64,000 bases of DNA from Pythium myriotylum. Lineage: Eukaryota; Oomycota; Peronosporomycetes; Pythiales; Pythiaceae. A model generated the notes under the pieces. That model saw nothing but the letters and a program-made list of their open reading frames with translations, did no database searches and was not told the origin of the DNA. Below are positions 9,385 through 19,867 of the stretch, piece after piece. Numbering within the stretch: position 1 is the first letter of the stretch; each line of letters begins with the position of its first letter. Position numbers and translations under genes: made by a program. The stretch lies in contig JALJCQ010000022.1 in assembly GCA_023091665.1 (NCBI GenBank), positions 992,001-1,056,000 of the forward strand, written 5' to 3'.

Positions 9385-10499
9385 CTATGTCGACAGGATA
9401 GGAGAAAAGCGATTAGGATTCACAACACAAGATAAACTCAATAGACTTCACTTCCGTCATCATCTCTGCAATCTAAGAATGATGGACAGTTCCCGCCATT
9501 GCCAAAACGATAATACCAGTTTGGATCGATATAAACCTCACTTCAGGTTACTTTCATGTTGATCTCAGTCACAGAAGCAAGTGGAAAAATGGAGGGAGCG
9601 CAGCAGGTGAGCGACGATCGCGCGTGATAATTACACCTAGAGGCAACGACAGCAACCAAGACAATCAGTTGTGCTGTCAACTCTGTCGCTTGAACCCGTG
9701 TCTTGGTCAGCGGGCATGGCTCCAAAAACTCAGAATTGATGGCTCGAGTTGGTGGATGAAGGAACTGGCAGTGCATTGGCCAATGCAGAATAATATATTA
9801 TTGAAATGCCACACGATCTCAACCTGTTCGTGGTCCTCGGAGCAAAATCCATGCAGAGTATGACCATACGAAAGCATCGGGAAGAAATCTTCTTGCCCAT
9901 CTAGCACCAAGTCAGCTGAAAATTTACAGGAAGAGCATTCGCAACTGGAGCCTCCATCTCTACCCAAACCCATTTGAAGGAGGTTCTCTCAGATCAACCG
10001 CATCTTGAAGGAGGGTCCCTCAGAAATCAACCGCATTTTGAAGGGTCCCTCCATCTCCAACCTTTCAATCTGTGATGCGCGCGACTCTATCGCTTCGAAC
10101 GGAGAGTGGCACATGTTACACACAACGATGATTGGGCCATCTCTAAAAATCACTGCGATCTGATCAGTTCCTTTGATTGACCATCTCTATTCCGTCCCCC
10201 CGGACAGCCGTTCACAGCAAGCGACGCACTCCATTCCCAAACCGGGGGCATGGGCTTGGTGAACGAGAACAGAAGGACTACATAGCCAAGTTCCGATAAG
10301 TAGTCGTTTAACCTCAACAAGAATGCACCTCTGCGAGAAGAACTGCTGCAGCAGCGAGTAACGGGTGAACAGCTCATGACAATGTCGTCTGTTAACGACC
10401 GATGTGGTTGTTTTACGTGGTGACCCGCTGCGCTGAGCAGCACCCCTCCAAACGCAACAGCTGTACAAAAAAAGCACAAATCAAAACGCTCTGATTTTT
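9385..10499 (+). other. Intergenic with retroelement-tail motif and short tandem repeat
   Basis: No gene recognised. Holds a CAATAGACTTCACTTCCGTC tail-like motif at 9,439-9,464, resembling the 3' end of the nested LINE, and the three-unit repeat at 9,974-10,052. Confidence 0.5.
9974..10052 (+). repeat. Short tandem repeat, about 31-bp unit, 2.5 copies
   Basis: Units begin ttgaaggaggg/ttct and end atcaaccgcat. Two full copies (30 and 33 bp) and a partial third. Confidence 0.7.
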
Positions 10500-10639
10500 A
10501 GAGATGGAGAGTCACCAGTGCGAACGCTCTAATGAAGCAAAGTGCGCACGAACAAGAAGAGCATCCGTTTTGGATCACCAGACATCGGCATATCGGCACT
10601 GCTGTGCGTCATGGCCTTTTATCTCGTGTTCGAGCAAGA

Positions 10640-11090
10640 AAAATGTGCTGGTGTACCGACGATTGACCGAGCTGAACCAGCGCAAATGTCTCCTATATCT
10701 GGGAGATCAGGGAAATAAAGCTGAGCATTCTGCGATCCCAACATACACTCGAAGCCGGCCGCGTGTATGATGATCTGTGTCGGCAGTAGGGCACTAAGAA
10801 TGTCTGGTTGCTGTTGGACGGTTTTGAGTACGATCTCATCCCGGAAGAGCTAGAGACATTCACCGTGTTTGCAACGTCAAAGCAAGCGAGTCTATGATCT
10901 CGAGAACGAAATGATGCATACTGCTGCCTATTGCCTGGATGGGCAAAGAAGGATATGTTTCGACTGGATATTCGATTCATAGACTCCTTACCCGGCTGCG
11001 GCCGGAAGCGCCAGTTCGGATTTTTGGCATAAACTTGAAGCACTTCTAGTAGATGTGGATCACTTGGAGGGGCCGTTTTTGAGGTCTGTG
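10640..11090 (+). pseudogene. Relic of a possible Crinkler/RHSP-like NTPase domain
   Basis: Several short plus-strand runs in different frames look protein-like: VYRRLTELNQRKCLLYLGDQ, then KNVWLLLDGFEYDLIPEEL followed directly by ETFTVFATSKQAS, then DFWHKLEALLVDVDHLEGPF. The xVWxLxDG...FTVxxTS arrangement recalls the NTPase region of oomycete Crinkler and protozoan RHSP proteins. Stops and frame changes show it is broken. This is a tentative assignment from a short motif. Confidence 0.25.
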
Positions 11091-11110
11091 TACACTGTCT
11101 AGCTGCTGGT

Positions 11111-12547
11111 AACGTACTGAGACTCTACATCTCCGAATATGACCGACTGATCGAACCTCGTCTCTAACATTATCACGCGGTCATATATCCGTCATGGATG
11201 GATGCTGCATAATTCACGACAAGCTAGACAGCTGAAAAACATGGGATGACTCCCAGGTACTGCTCCAGCAATGCGAGAAATGACCAGCCACGAGTGCTAT
11301 TTTCGTGCGAGTAATCTTTGCCAGCACTCAACGGATTCGACTTTGACGTTTGAATGTCTCCCCGACTGTCAACTGTCTCACTAGGTTTTATTCGGAGGCT
11401 GCATGGTATGTAGCCTCCGAAGTAATAGTTCTAGAGAACCTCGGTGATCTAGTAATACTTGTCTGGCTGCTGATCTGCCTCTTATCGACTTCCTCTTCTC
11501 CCACACCAAGGTATAGGCGCGCACATATATGTGACCCAATAGAATCCAACTTTCGTCATCACCATCTCGCACACCAATAAGATCTCGTTGTTGAAGATAT
11601 GGCTCGTTGTAAAAGCGCAATTGACAGAATATCGATCTATCAGCAGGAGAACCAGAGCCTTTACCTGCACGTGCCGAATAATCAGGCACAAGAGTTCTCT
11701 TCCAGACATTATTGTCCATCAAAGAGTCCAAACCGCTCATCACGGAGGGTCCGAGCACATATTTAATTCAAAGTTTGAGTAGACAGCGAAGAGCACCACC
11801 CGACTGATAACGAGCGACACCAGGACATCGCGACTCTCCTTCCCGGAGATATCGCCCACTGGAGAGAAGGTCATCCTTAAAACTAGGCCCTGCGCCGGCT
11901 ATAGGTTTCTAGATAAGCAAACCAATAGACCTCAATTTCATTCCATTCCATTCAAAGTTTGAGTAGGAAGAGGGGTCTTGATCCACACCACCCGTTTGTC
12001 TTTGCTTTCCGTCTTGTCTAGAAGTACAGCGATCGATCCCTCGATTGCGCGTTTGGATGTTCTACATCATCAGTCCAGCTGTTCAGTGTTGGGCATCTCC
12101 CAGAAACAGTGTCGGCTGAACAACCTCACAACTTTTGTGAGATAACCATTGGCGTTACATGACGGTAAGCACGGAGGCTTTCGTCGAAGACTTCAGGGGC
12201 TGAATAGACCCAAATCCTAGGCACTTCCGCGGCGTCTTCGTCCTGAGAACTGACTCAATAGCCAGACGAAATCACCATACGGGTACCGGTGTCCTGGTCT
12301 TGATAAATGGCACCCATCAAGGAGGAGTCGTTCTGACATTTTCCCCTCAAAAGAACTGCTGGCTGTCATCGTTTGTAACAGCACACAGTGGACGAAACTG
12401 AGTGAGACAACTGCAAGGGTCGAATCGTGACCAAATCCATAAATTCTTCGACCTCATGGAACCATGTGGGAATCAACAACGTATCCCGGATGCTAATCCA
12501 CTCCGGTAGAGTTCAGCCTACGCACTCGTTAAAGCATTGCAGCAGCT
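11111..12547 (+). other. Duplicated flanks, retroelement tails, no intact gene
   Basis: About 11,246-11,380 is a diverged copy of the flank found 3' of Myb genes 3 and 5. Tail motifs like the nested LINE 3' end occur at 11,537-11,565 and 11,923-11,952. About 11,960-12,540 is a diverged copy of 15,600-16,190. No intact gene is seen. Confidence 0.55.
11391..11421. repeat. Hairpin with 10-bp perfect stem
   Basis: TTCGGAGGCT, loop GCATGGTATGT, AGCCTCCGAA. It occupies the same place in the duplicated flank as the hairpins at 3,949 and 17,593. Confidence 0.7.
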
Positions 12548-13644
12548 AAGATCCTGTATGATTAGAGTCTAGAAATCGAAGGGGCAGTTGCACACGCGCG
12601 AAATCCATTACACTTCGCACCTCTGTACTTTTCCAGCACACACAGATCCAGACAGCGAACAGGTGGTTTGTTGTATCCACGAGAACCCACTCCTTTTTGT
12701 GGCAGCCCACGCAGTGGGTGCCAGTCACAACCATTGCGGACAACCGTCTGGATAGATATAAGGCCTGAAATTGACTTTCCTGTCGTCCACTTGGGAGATC
12801 CGGGGCGCCAGAAACTACTTCGCAGTCTGAACAGCATGTCTGGCCTATCTGGGAACCACCGAGGCGCTCGTTCTTGGCAACCATCGCCGAAATATTAATG
12901 ATGGGAACGTGGATGCCATTGTACAAAGTAGCACCTTCGAACAAAGAGACACGAGAGGAGTAGCACACACCACTCAGCACTATGCTTGAAGACGAGAAAA
13001 ACGTCGAAGGAATCTCTGGGCACCGTACCGAGAAGAACTTTGAAGGAATCCATGGGCAGGGTACCAGTCCAAGAGTCATAGAAGGCGCGGAGATCTCCAA
13101 GGGCGTCTGGTCCCAGCAAGAGCACGATCTCTTTCTCGAAGCCATGCAGATCTATCCGCGAGGCTCATGGCGGGCGATCGCAAACCACGTCGGCACGCGG
13201 TCTGCCCGTCAGGTGCAAACCCATGCTCAGAAATACAATGAGAAAGTCGCTCGGCGCCTTCGTGGTCTGCGAAAATACCGCAAGCAAGTCGTGCGTCCCG
13301 AGCATCGTATCGACAACGTCATGTTGCAGGTTTGCAACGATCTTCATAGCGATAAAGAAACCCGACAGAGTGATTCGCGCGTGAGGAAGCAATCGTCAGG
13401 CGAACCGCGCGATGATACCACCAACGAAACCACGACAGCATTTTATATCTCAACGAGTCAAGTGGAGAATGTTGGGAACGAGATAGAGTCCCGAGATCGC
13501 AACCGGGACGTTGGAATTCAAGAAACTAGCGATGATGGTCTCCAAGACCGGAGTTCCGGAGACGATGCACTGGCGTCGTTATGCGAGTATATCGACTACC
13601 TCTTCGATGCCCTGAGCTCGAGTGAGAGTGAGTACGAATGAAAC
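12548..13644 (+). repeat. Near-identical duplicated block, copy A (contains Myb gene 4)
   Basis: Matches 16,196-17,294 with only a 2-bp indel (near 12,676) and two substitutions near the 3' end, read base by base. It includes 434 bp of 5' sequence and the whole Myb gene. Sequence on both sides is only distantly similar or unrelated. Confidence 0.9.
12982..13641 (+). CDS. Myb-like SHAQKYF-class transcription factor 4
   Basis: 219-aa protein with a 40-residue N-terminal arm, Myb tryptophans at 43 and 63, THAQKYN at 80-86, and the extension RGLRKYRKQVVRPEHRID ending at 111. The KDR of gene 3 is KYR here. A polar middle leads to the subgroup tail EYIDYLFDALSSSESEYE. It is the twin of gene 5, from which it differs at two residues in the last six. 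The ATG follows cactcagcact and is preceded by a long leader that is also conserved between the twins, which suggests the promoter is included in the homogenised block. Confidence 0.92.
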   Translation: MLEDEKNVEGISGHRTEKNFEGIHGQGTSPRVIEGAEISKGVWSQQEHDLFLEAMQIYPRGSWRAIANHVGTRSARQVQTHAQKYNEKVARRLRGLRKYRKQVVRPEHRIDNVMLQVCNDLHSDKETRQSDSRVRKQSSGEPRDDTTNETTTAFYISTSQVENVGNEIESRDRNRDVGIQETSDDGLQDRSSGDDALASLCEYIDYLFDALSSSESEYE

Positions 13645-13997
13645 CAATGGAGTCTCACTGGAAGGATCCCAGTTTTCTGCGTACTATGCGTTTCCTTAGG
13701 AATTCGGAAGAGATCCTTCTAGCTATTTGCATCCTGACGAACGCCACCGGGCCATCAGTATCCTTCATGAATAGATGTTGCGTAGCTGACAGCACCGAGT
13801 GACATAAAGGGGGTGGAAGGGTTAATAACACAGTCAGTCTCTATCGCCAATACAGACCAGCTAACAAAGATGATGATGATAATAAGAGCGAATCCAAGTC
13901 GACAGCTGACAAAGGACGGCTTTGCTCTGGACTTTGTCAGGGGCCGCACCTTTTTATCTTTTTCTTCAGAACAAGAGGACTTCACCGAGAAAAAGAG

Positions 13998-14059
<62 letters not shown>

Positions 14060-14879
14060 GAGTTCGACCTCGACGGTGAGCACACTCGTTTCTCACATCG
14101 TCGGGAAGTTCCGATGGCCTTCTGCCGCACAGGTCTAATCAGTCCATGGTGCTCAATCAGACCTATCGCGGCTCTTTTTGCCTTGCGCCGGCTAAAGCCA
14201 CGACTACATACGGGTGAACTCCCTCGTATCACTCTAGGCACTGTCGTCTGGCTATTGATGAACGGAGCAGTCGATCGCCAACCGTACTTCGCTCCGTCCT
14301 CTGTGGACCTACCAATGGTAGGTCCTCTTCCTTGCGCGCACCACCGCCGGAGCTGTGTCTGTGTCATCACCAAGCTCGTCTTCCACGCCTTCTCTTGCGT
14401 AGCGGGTTCCTCACGCGCGCCGCCACACGGCTGCGTCGTTCTGCTGTGTCACGTGCTTAGCGTACGCACCTTTCGAAGCCTTCGGTCGTTGGGGTTGACG
14501 AAAGCTTCGTGCTTTCTTCTCTTCACGGGGTCGCACGCCCAGCGTGCGCCTTCAGATATCCGCAAAGCTCACTCCCTTCGTAGTGCGCAAGGCCTCGGAA
14601 CTCGAGGTCGGCGGTCTTCATGCGCCACGCGCAACTTTCCGTGCGTGATCGTCGCAAACGAGCGGGTCACGTAGCTATTGAGTGGTCGCCCCAGGGTGAC
14701 TATTGAAAAAGCTGGAAGAAGCTGGAGGGAGTCAAGGAGATTGAATGTCTTCCCACCCGTCCACTTTCTCACGCTCCGTTAGTTCTCAACGCAGTGGGGC
14801 CTCTCGATTGATTGTTGCAAGCTGCTTGAAATATAGTATGCACCATCTCGTGCACAATTCAAACGCAAAGCATCCATGT
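13645..14879 (+). other. 3' flank of Myb gene 4 with GA microsatellite
   Basis: Immediately downstream is weak similarity to the 3' flank of gene 3 (..gcgtactatgcgttt..). A long (GA)n lies at 14,001-14,057. Open frames over 13,755-14,674 are driven by this repeat and show no protein family. Around 14,725-14,840 the sequence again resembles 3,915-4,070. No gene supported. Confidence 0.5.
14001..14057. repeat. (GA)n microsatellite, about 28 units
   Basis: Uninterrupted GA dinucleotide run. Confidence 0.95.
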
Positions 14880-14889
14880 CACTCTCTTT

Positions 14890-15235
14890 CCCGGGGATCC
14901 AGTCGGGCATTCGCGTCAGTTTGTGATTGCGATTGAAGTGAATCTTTGCTGGATTGATTCTGTCCGCGTGTGAGAACAACGTTCCAATCGACCCACGCGA
15001 TTACCCACCAGCGGGCTTACGAAATGAGCTTGTCTTTCGTTGAACCTCCAAACGATCCAATTCGAGCATCCTCTTCAACCGTCTGCCTCACAATGAAGGC
15101 TGCAAAGATAGTCAATTCGGCCGCAGTTATCATTGCTAGATGACTAGTCTCGGAACTTTTGCTTGACGACGTCTCGCGGATCAAGAGGTTCTGGTGGTCG
15201 ACCGACGTCAACGCCGACCAACTGTGCCGCATTTG
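14890..15235 (-). pseudogene. Relic of an unidentified protein gene, copy 2
   Basis: Diverged copy of 4,430-4,795. The minus-strand translation shares AELTIFAAFIVRQTVEEDAR and SFGGSTKD with copy 1, while nucleotide identity is visibly reduced and the frame opens for only 71 codons. It marks the second copy of a Myb-plus-relic segmental duplication. Family unknown. Confidence 0.4.
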
Positions 15236-15240
15236 AGGAA

Positions 15241-16195
15241 CCCCGAATACCCTGTTAACCGAACTCAGTGTTAATACATTGTGGTCCGAGGTTCAGAACC
15301 GCGTTCCAAACGTGTTGCGAAACATCCGACAAAGGCGAAAGTCGTCAATGGCATTGCGCTTGTCGTAAAGACGCATTCAACAAAAACAAATCGAGTCGTC
15401 ATCTGGAGAACCAGAACCAACATAAACTACATGGTTGATATAGTTGATTCGTACGTGTTGGATAAGGGCACGCAAAGGTTTTCTTTCATACAATTTTGCA
15501 TACCGAAGATGAGTCCAAACCACTAACTGGGAGGGCAGGCCTGAGAATCTTAGCCGGCCCGGATTTCTCGGTCGGGCAACAGCTGTTGAATAAGGGGTTA
15601 AAGCTGGAGGAGGAAAGTGAGTCTTCGCACACGCCCACCCAACTCTCTTTGCTTTCTCTCTGGCCTGGAAATGCAGCGATTGATACCTTGATTGCGCTTT
15701 AGATGGTCTACATCATCAGTCCAGCTGTTTGGTAGTGGGCAGCTCTAAGATATAGTGGTTGGATGAACAACCTCACAACTTCTCTAGGAAAAATAGTTTG
15801 AATAGACTCATATTCCAGACACTTCCACGGCGCCTTCTTTCTGAGAACCGACTCAATTGCCTGACAGAATCACCATACGGGTCGTGATCAATAATGTACT
15901 TCTTCTGACATCATCTCCCTTGAGAGAACTATTGGCTACATAGTAGGTCACCATGGTCTGCGTTCGTAACAGCACAGTACCGTACTGTACATGATGCACA
16001 CAGTGGACAGGACAACATTGAAGCGAATGAGACAATCCACCGAGCAGACATAGCAAGAGTTGAATCATGCTTGATTCCAAGCATTTTCTAAGCTCTTGGA
16101 TCAATGTTGGGCATCAATAATCGTACCCCGCATGCTCTTTCATTCCTAGTATGGACTTCATCCAATGCCCTCGTTCTAATAGCTTTGTAGCGACC
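15241..16195 (+). other. Intergenic; diverged duplicate of 11,960-12,540
   Basis: From about 15,600, blocks such as ctacatcatcagtccagctg, caacctcacaactt and cagaatcaccatacgggt align with 12,060-12,300 in the same order, with many differences. No gene is seen. Confidence 0.55.
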
Positions 16196-17294
16196 AAGAT
16201 CCTGTATGATTAGAGTCTAGAAATCGAAGGGGCAGTTGCACACGCGCGAAATCCATTACACTTCGCACCTCTGTACTTTTCCAGCACACACAGATCCAGA
16301 CAGCGAACAGGTGGTTTGTTGTATCTCCACGAGAACCCACTCCTTTTTGTGGCAGCCCACGCAGTGGGTGCCAGTCACAACCATTGCGGACAACCGTCTG
16401 GATAGATATAAGGCCTGAAATTGACTTTCCTGTCGTCCACTTGGGAGATCCGGGGCGCCAGAAACTACTTCGCAGTCTGAACAGCATGTCTGGCCTATCT
16501 GGGAACCACCGAGGCGCTCGTTCTTGGCAACCATCGCCGAAATATTAATGATGGGAACGTGGATGCCATTGTACAAAGTAGCACCTTCGAACAAAGAGAC
16601 ACGAGAGGAGTAGCACACACCACTCAGCACTATGCTTGAAGACGAGAAAAACGTCGAAGGAATCTCTGGGCACCGTACCGAGAAGAACTTTGAAGGAATC
16701 CATGGGCAGGGTACCAGTCCAAGAGTCATAGAAGGCGCGGAGATCTCCAAGGGCGTCTGGTCCCAGCAAGAGCACGATCTCTTTCTCGAAGCCATGCAGA
16801 TCTATCCGCGAGGCTCATGGCGGGCGATCGCAAACCACGTCGGCACGCGGTCTGCCCGTCAGGTGCAAACCCATGCTCAGAAATACAATGAGAAAGTCGC
16901 TCGGCGCCTTCGTGGTCTGCGAAAATACCGCAAGCAAGTCGTGCGTCCCGAGCATCGTATCGACAACGTCATGTTGCAGGTTTGCAACGATCTTCATAGC
17001 GATAAAGAAACCCGACAGAGTGATTCGCGCGTGAGGAAGCAATCGTCAGGCGAACCGCGCGATGATACCACCAACGAAACCACGACAGCATTTTATATCT
17101 CAACGAGTCAAGTGGAGAATGTTGGGAACGAGATAGAGTCCCGAGATCGCAACCGGGACGTTGGAATTCAAGAAACTAGCGATGATGGTCTCCAAGACCG
17201 GAGTTCCGGAGACGATGCACTGGCGTCGTTATGCGAGTATATCGACTACCTCTTCGATGCCCTGAGCTCGAGTGATAGTGAGCACGAATGAAAC
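16196..17294 (+). repeat. Near-identical duplicated block, copy B (contains Myb gene 5)
   Basis: Twin of 12,548-13,644; see copy A. Confidence 0.9.
16632..17291 (+). CDS. Myb-like SHAQKYF-class transcription factor 5 (twin of gene 4)
   Basis: 219 aa, identical to gene 4 except that its tail reads SSSDSEHE instead of SSSESEYE. The Myb repeat (tryptophans 43 and 63), THAQKYN and the EHRID extension are intact, so both twins should bind the same DNA. Its 3' flank diverges from that of gene 4 three bases after the stop. Instead it resembles the gene 3 flank from about 17,466 on, including a hairpin about 300 bp past the stop. Confidence 0.92.
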   Translation: MLEDEKNVEGISGHRTEKNFEGIHGQGTSPRVIEGAEISKGVWSQQEHDLFLEAMQIYPRGSWRAIANHVGTRSARQVQTHAQKYNEKVARRLRGLRKYRKQVVRPEHRIDNVMLQVCNDLHSDKETRQSDSRVRKQSSGEPRDDTTNETTTAFYISTSQVENVGNEIESRDRNRDVGIQETSDDGLQDRSSGDDALASLCEYIDYLFDALSSSDSEHE

Positions 17295-17592
17295 GCACGC
17301 ACTTTAAGGGGGACAATATCGTTTTTCTCGCTCTCATGTCTCGATGCAAGTAATTGACAGTCGATTCAAGCCATATATCCGAACGCCACGTTAGATACAC
17401 TGTAAATCGTTCGCTATGACATTGAGTGCGATTAACAATACAAATCGAGTCCGCACACATGCTGGGATGACTTCTCGTGGAGAGCGTGAAGTGGCCTGCC
17501 ACGTAGCGCAATCAGCATGCGAGTAGTCGTAGCGAGCAATCAGTGGACTCGACTTCAACTTGTGCATTGTTCGAATGTCGACTCGACTGTCC

Positions 17593-17641
17593 ACTTGCTT
17601 TGGCCACGACTACATATTATGCAGTCGTGGCCAAAGCAAGT
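17593..17641. repeat. Hairpin with 19-bp perfect stem
   Basis: ACTTGCTTTGGCCACGACT, an 11-nt loop ACATATTATGC, and the exact reverse complement. The loop reverse complement (GCATAATATGT) resembles the loop of the 11,391 hairpin (GCATGGTATGT). Confidence 0.9.
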
Positions 17642-17695
17642 GCACGGCAAAGCATGTTATTATCATATTATGATAATAAAATGCTTTGCCGTGCA
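17641..17695. repeat. Second hairpin, 15 + 10 bp stem, abutting the first
   Basis: TGCACGGCAAAGCAT pairs perfectly with ATGCTTTGCCGTGCA. After one mismatch, TTATTATCAT pairs with ATGATAATAA round a 3-nt loop. Confidence 0.9.
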
Positions 17696-18552
17696 ACGAC
17701 ATACTGTAGGAAGATCACAAAATTGGCTGATGTCGGTACGCGTGGCGAAGCCATGGCCAATATCACGACAATTTTTAGACTATCGACAAAACTGCGCGTT
17801 GGGTTCAGTATCGCAACGAAGTCGAAATCGCTCCCATGCTTACCATCGCAACACCGAAAACGGATGCAAGAAACTCTAATCTAAAGTTGGCTCACCTGGA
17901 GAGTCTTCTGACGAGAGCACAGGAAACCTCACCATCGGCTAGTGTCCATCTGTGTAAAGCTCGTCTTCGTGGCTGAGCAAGGCGACAAAGGATGTCTGCA
18001 CAGACAAACGAAGCGTCAACTCTAAGTGACCATTGGAATGGCTTTTCTATCCACTTCAACGATAAAATTGATCCCTTTGGTCCTGCACCTGAAATGTTTT
18101 GTTGAGCGACAGCCCCAGAGGGCAATCATGATGTTGTGACTGGACGTCCATGTTCAGTCAGATCAAAATATCAGAACAAGGTACTCCGTCCATACTGATA
18201 TTCAGACACGATGCTTCCTTCCACACCGTGATTTAAAAATGGATCTCGAGTGTAGCCATTTCTAGTTGACCACCGGCTGAATCAGCGAGATGACACCCGT
18301 GTCGGCGCCGACATCCCCGCGATTCGTCTTGCTGTGGACGAACAGCCTCACTCCCCACCGACAAAGTCTTTCATATCACCGAATCAATTCCACAAACAAC
18401 GACAACCTCTTCGTTCAAACTGCTTCCTGGTCACATGCATTTCCAGTCTAGGCGATTGGGATCCGCGAGCACAGTCGTCAACAAATCCAAAACCGTTGTC
18501 TCTGACGCTCTCGGTTGAAGATACTTTATGAGATATGTGCTATTTGTACGTA

Positions 18553-19152
18553 CCGAGGGCCCTGCTCCGAGTGACCCCCATGGAAATTGATATGATTGGA
18601 CCTTTGATAAACATTTGGTTATTTTGAAGTGAGTCAATTTCACTGAATCTGGTTATTTTGGGTTTAGGCGCGAAAATGGAGATCAGACCATTTGAAATTC
18701 GTAAATGAGAGGCGCTCGAAAGAGCACAGAGAATATCCATGATATCCTGTCTTTTGGTTATGCGAACTTGGTTGCATTTTGGAACAAGCATTGAACCTTA
18801 CGAGCACCCCACCGGTCATCACGACCCTCGGGAGCGGATACGGTGTTAGCTTTGAGCTTCACCATTCGCACAAGATAGTGGAGATCAGTCCGTCGCGCCA
18901 TGTAAATGTGCTGCAGTCACTAGATGGAGGCTTGGGACGGGATCTCTCGATCGTTCATTAGAAATGGCTGGAAAAAACTCGTTCCTGTCAGCCAGCGCAT
19001 GTGGACAGCCTCAGTGGATTTTACCTCTAAATTAGTAAACCTCTAAATTAGTAAACCACACATATCTCCAGAGTGTCTCATCACCCGTGATTCATAAACA
19101 ACCTGTCAGCTGTGATCACGCAAGGGGGGGTCACTCGGAGCAGGGCCCTCGG
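18553..19152. mobile_element. MITE-like element with 27-bp perfect terminal inverted repeats
   Basis: CCGAGGGCCCTGCTCCGAGT (continuing gaccccc) at the left end is exactly repeated in reverse complement at the right end, 600 bp overall, and TA flanks both outer ends. No coding capacity is seen inside. TA flanks suggest mobilisation by a Tc1/mariner-type transposase. The TIRs do not resemble those of the element at 4,813, so another transposase would be needed. Confidence 0.75.
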
Positions 19153-19867
19153 TACAGTACTGCTGCTCCTGCTTCGTCGTCATCTATGGTGCGTGGACAT
19201 CGAAGGCTTCTCTGCGCGTGGAAATCCGAGGAGCTCGAGTGCACCCACCGACAACCGACAGGAGAGCCGTGGGCTTGAGGAGGGGCTCAGGCCGAACGGC
19301 GACGAAGTTCTGACCACGCGCACCATCACTCCATGATCACTATTTGGTTTTACGGGTAATTTTCTCGATTAAGTCTGTCAAACGGATTATCGAAGTGGAG
19401 ATTAGTTTAATTCTGAGTATTAGTTGTCACAGGTCAGGAATGATTGTCGCTCTGAGATGCCGTCTTTGTGGCCGCCGCAGCCACAAATTGTGAAGTGAGA
19501 AGATCGTACCCCGTCCCCTAATCGCCCTGAGAGAACAGATCCAATCCCACGTTGGCGTGGTACGAAAATCCCGGAACATTTTTTTTTTTCCTCCTGCGTT
19601 TTTGTTATTGAGAGGAAGGACCCCCTCATCTCACAGCTGCCCGACCATCTCACCAATTCTGTTCCAGAGCAAGCGCCAACGTTGGCGCGAGTCACGGCGC
19701 ACCTGACCAGCTGGCGACCGCCTCTGACAACGCCACAATAGAGAGATGTGCGCGACGGACTCAGATCTGAGCGGAGAGCTCCGCTTCTTTTTCGCCTCGT
19801 CGGAAGGCCAGCTCGCCCCATTTCACGACCTCGCCTCGCATGGCCGAGACCTGTAGCTCCTGAGACG
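19153..19867 (+). promoter_or_regulatory. Upstream region of Myb gene 6 with CCAACGTTGG palindrome
   Basis: No other gene. Contains a perfect 16-bp palindrome gcgccaacgttggcgc at 19,673-19,688, about 180 bp before the ATG, and a related imperfect copy (ccacgttggcgtgg) near 19,552. A T-run lies at about 19,580. Confidence 0.45.

Larger units (their letters stand above)
17295..18552 (+). other. 3' flank of Myb gene 5 with two hairpins; no gene
   Basis: Duplicated flank at about 17,466-17,592, two hairpins back to back at 17,593-17,695, then sequence without recognisable genes up to the MITE. Confidence 0.55.

Noticed and set aside
12546..13145. 199-codon minus-strand frame upstream of and across Myb gene 4, repeated at 16,256-16,795
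   Set aside because: Its apparent conservation only reflects the near-identical duplicated block; it overlaps the Myb repeat antisense.
13755..14674. Open frames with LSLSLS or RERERE repeats
   Set aside because: Produced by translating the (GA)n microsatellite.
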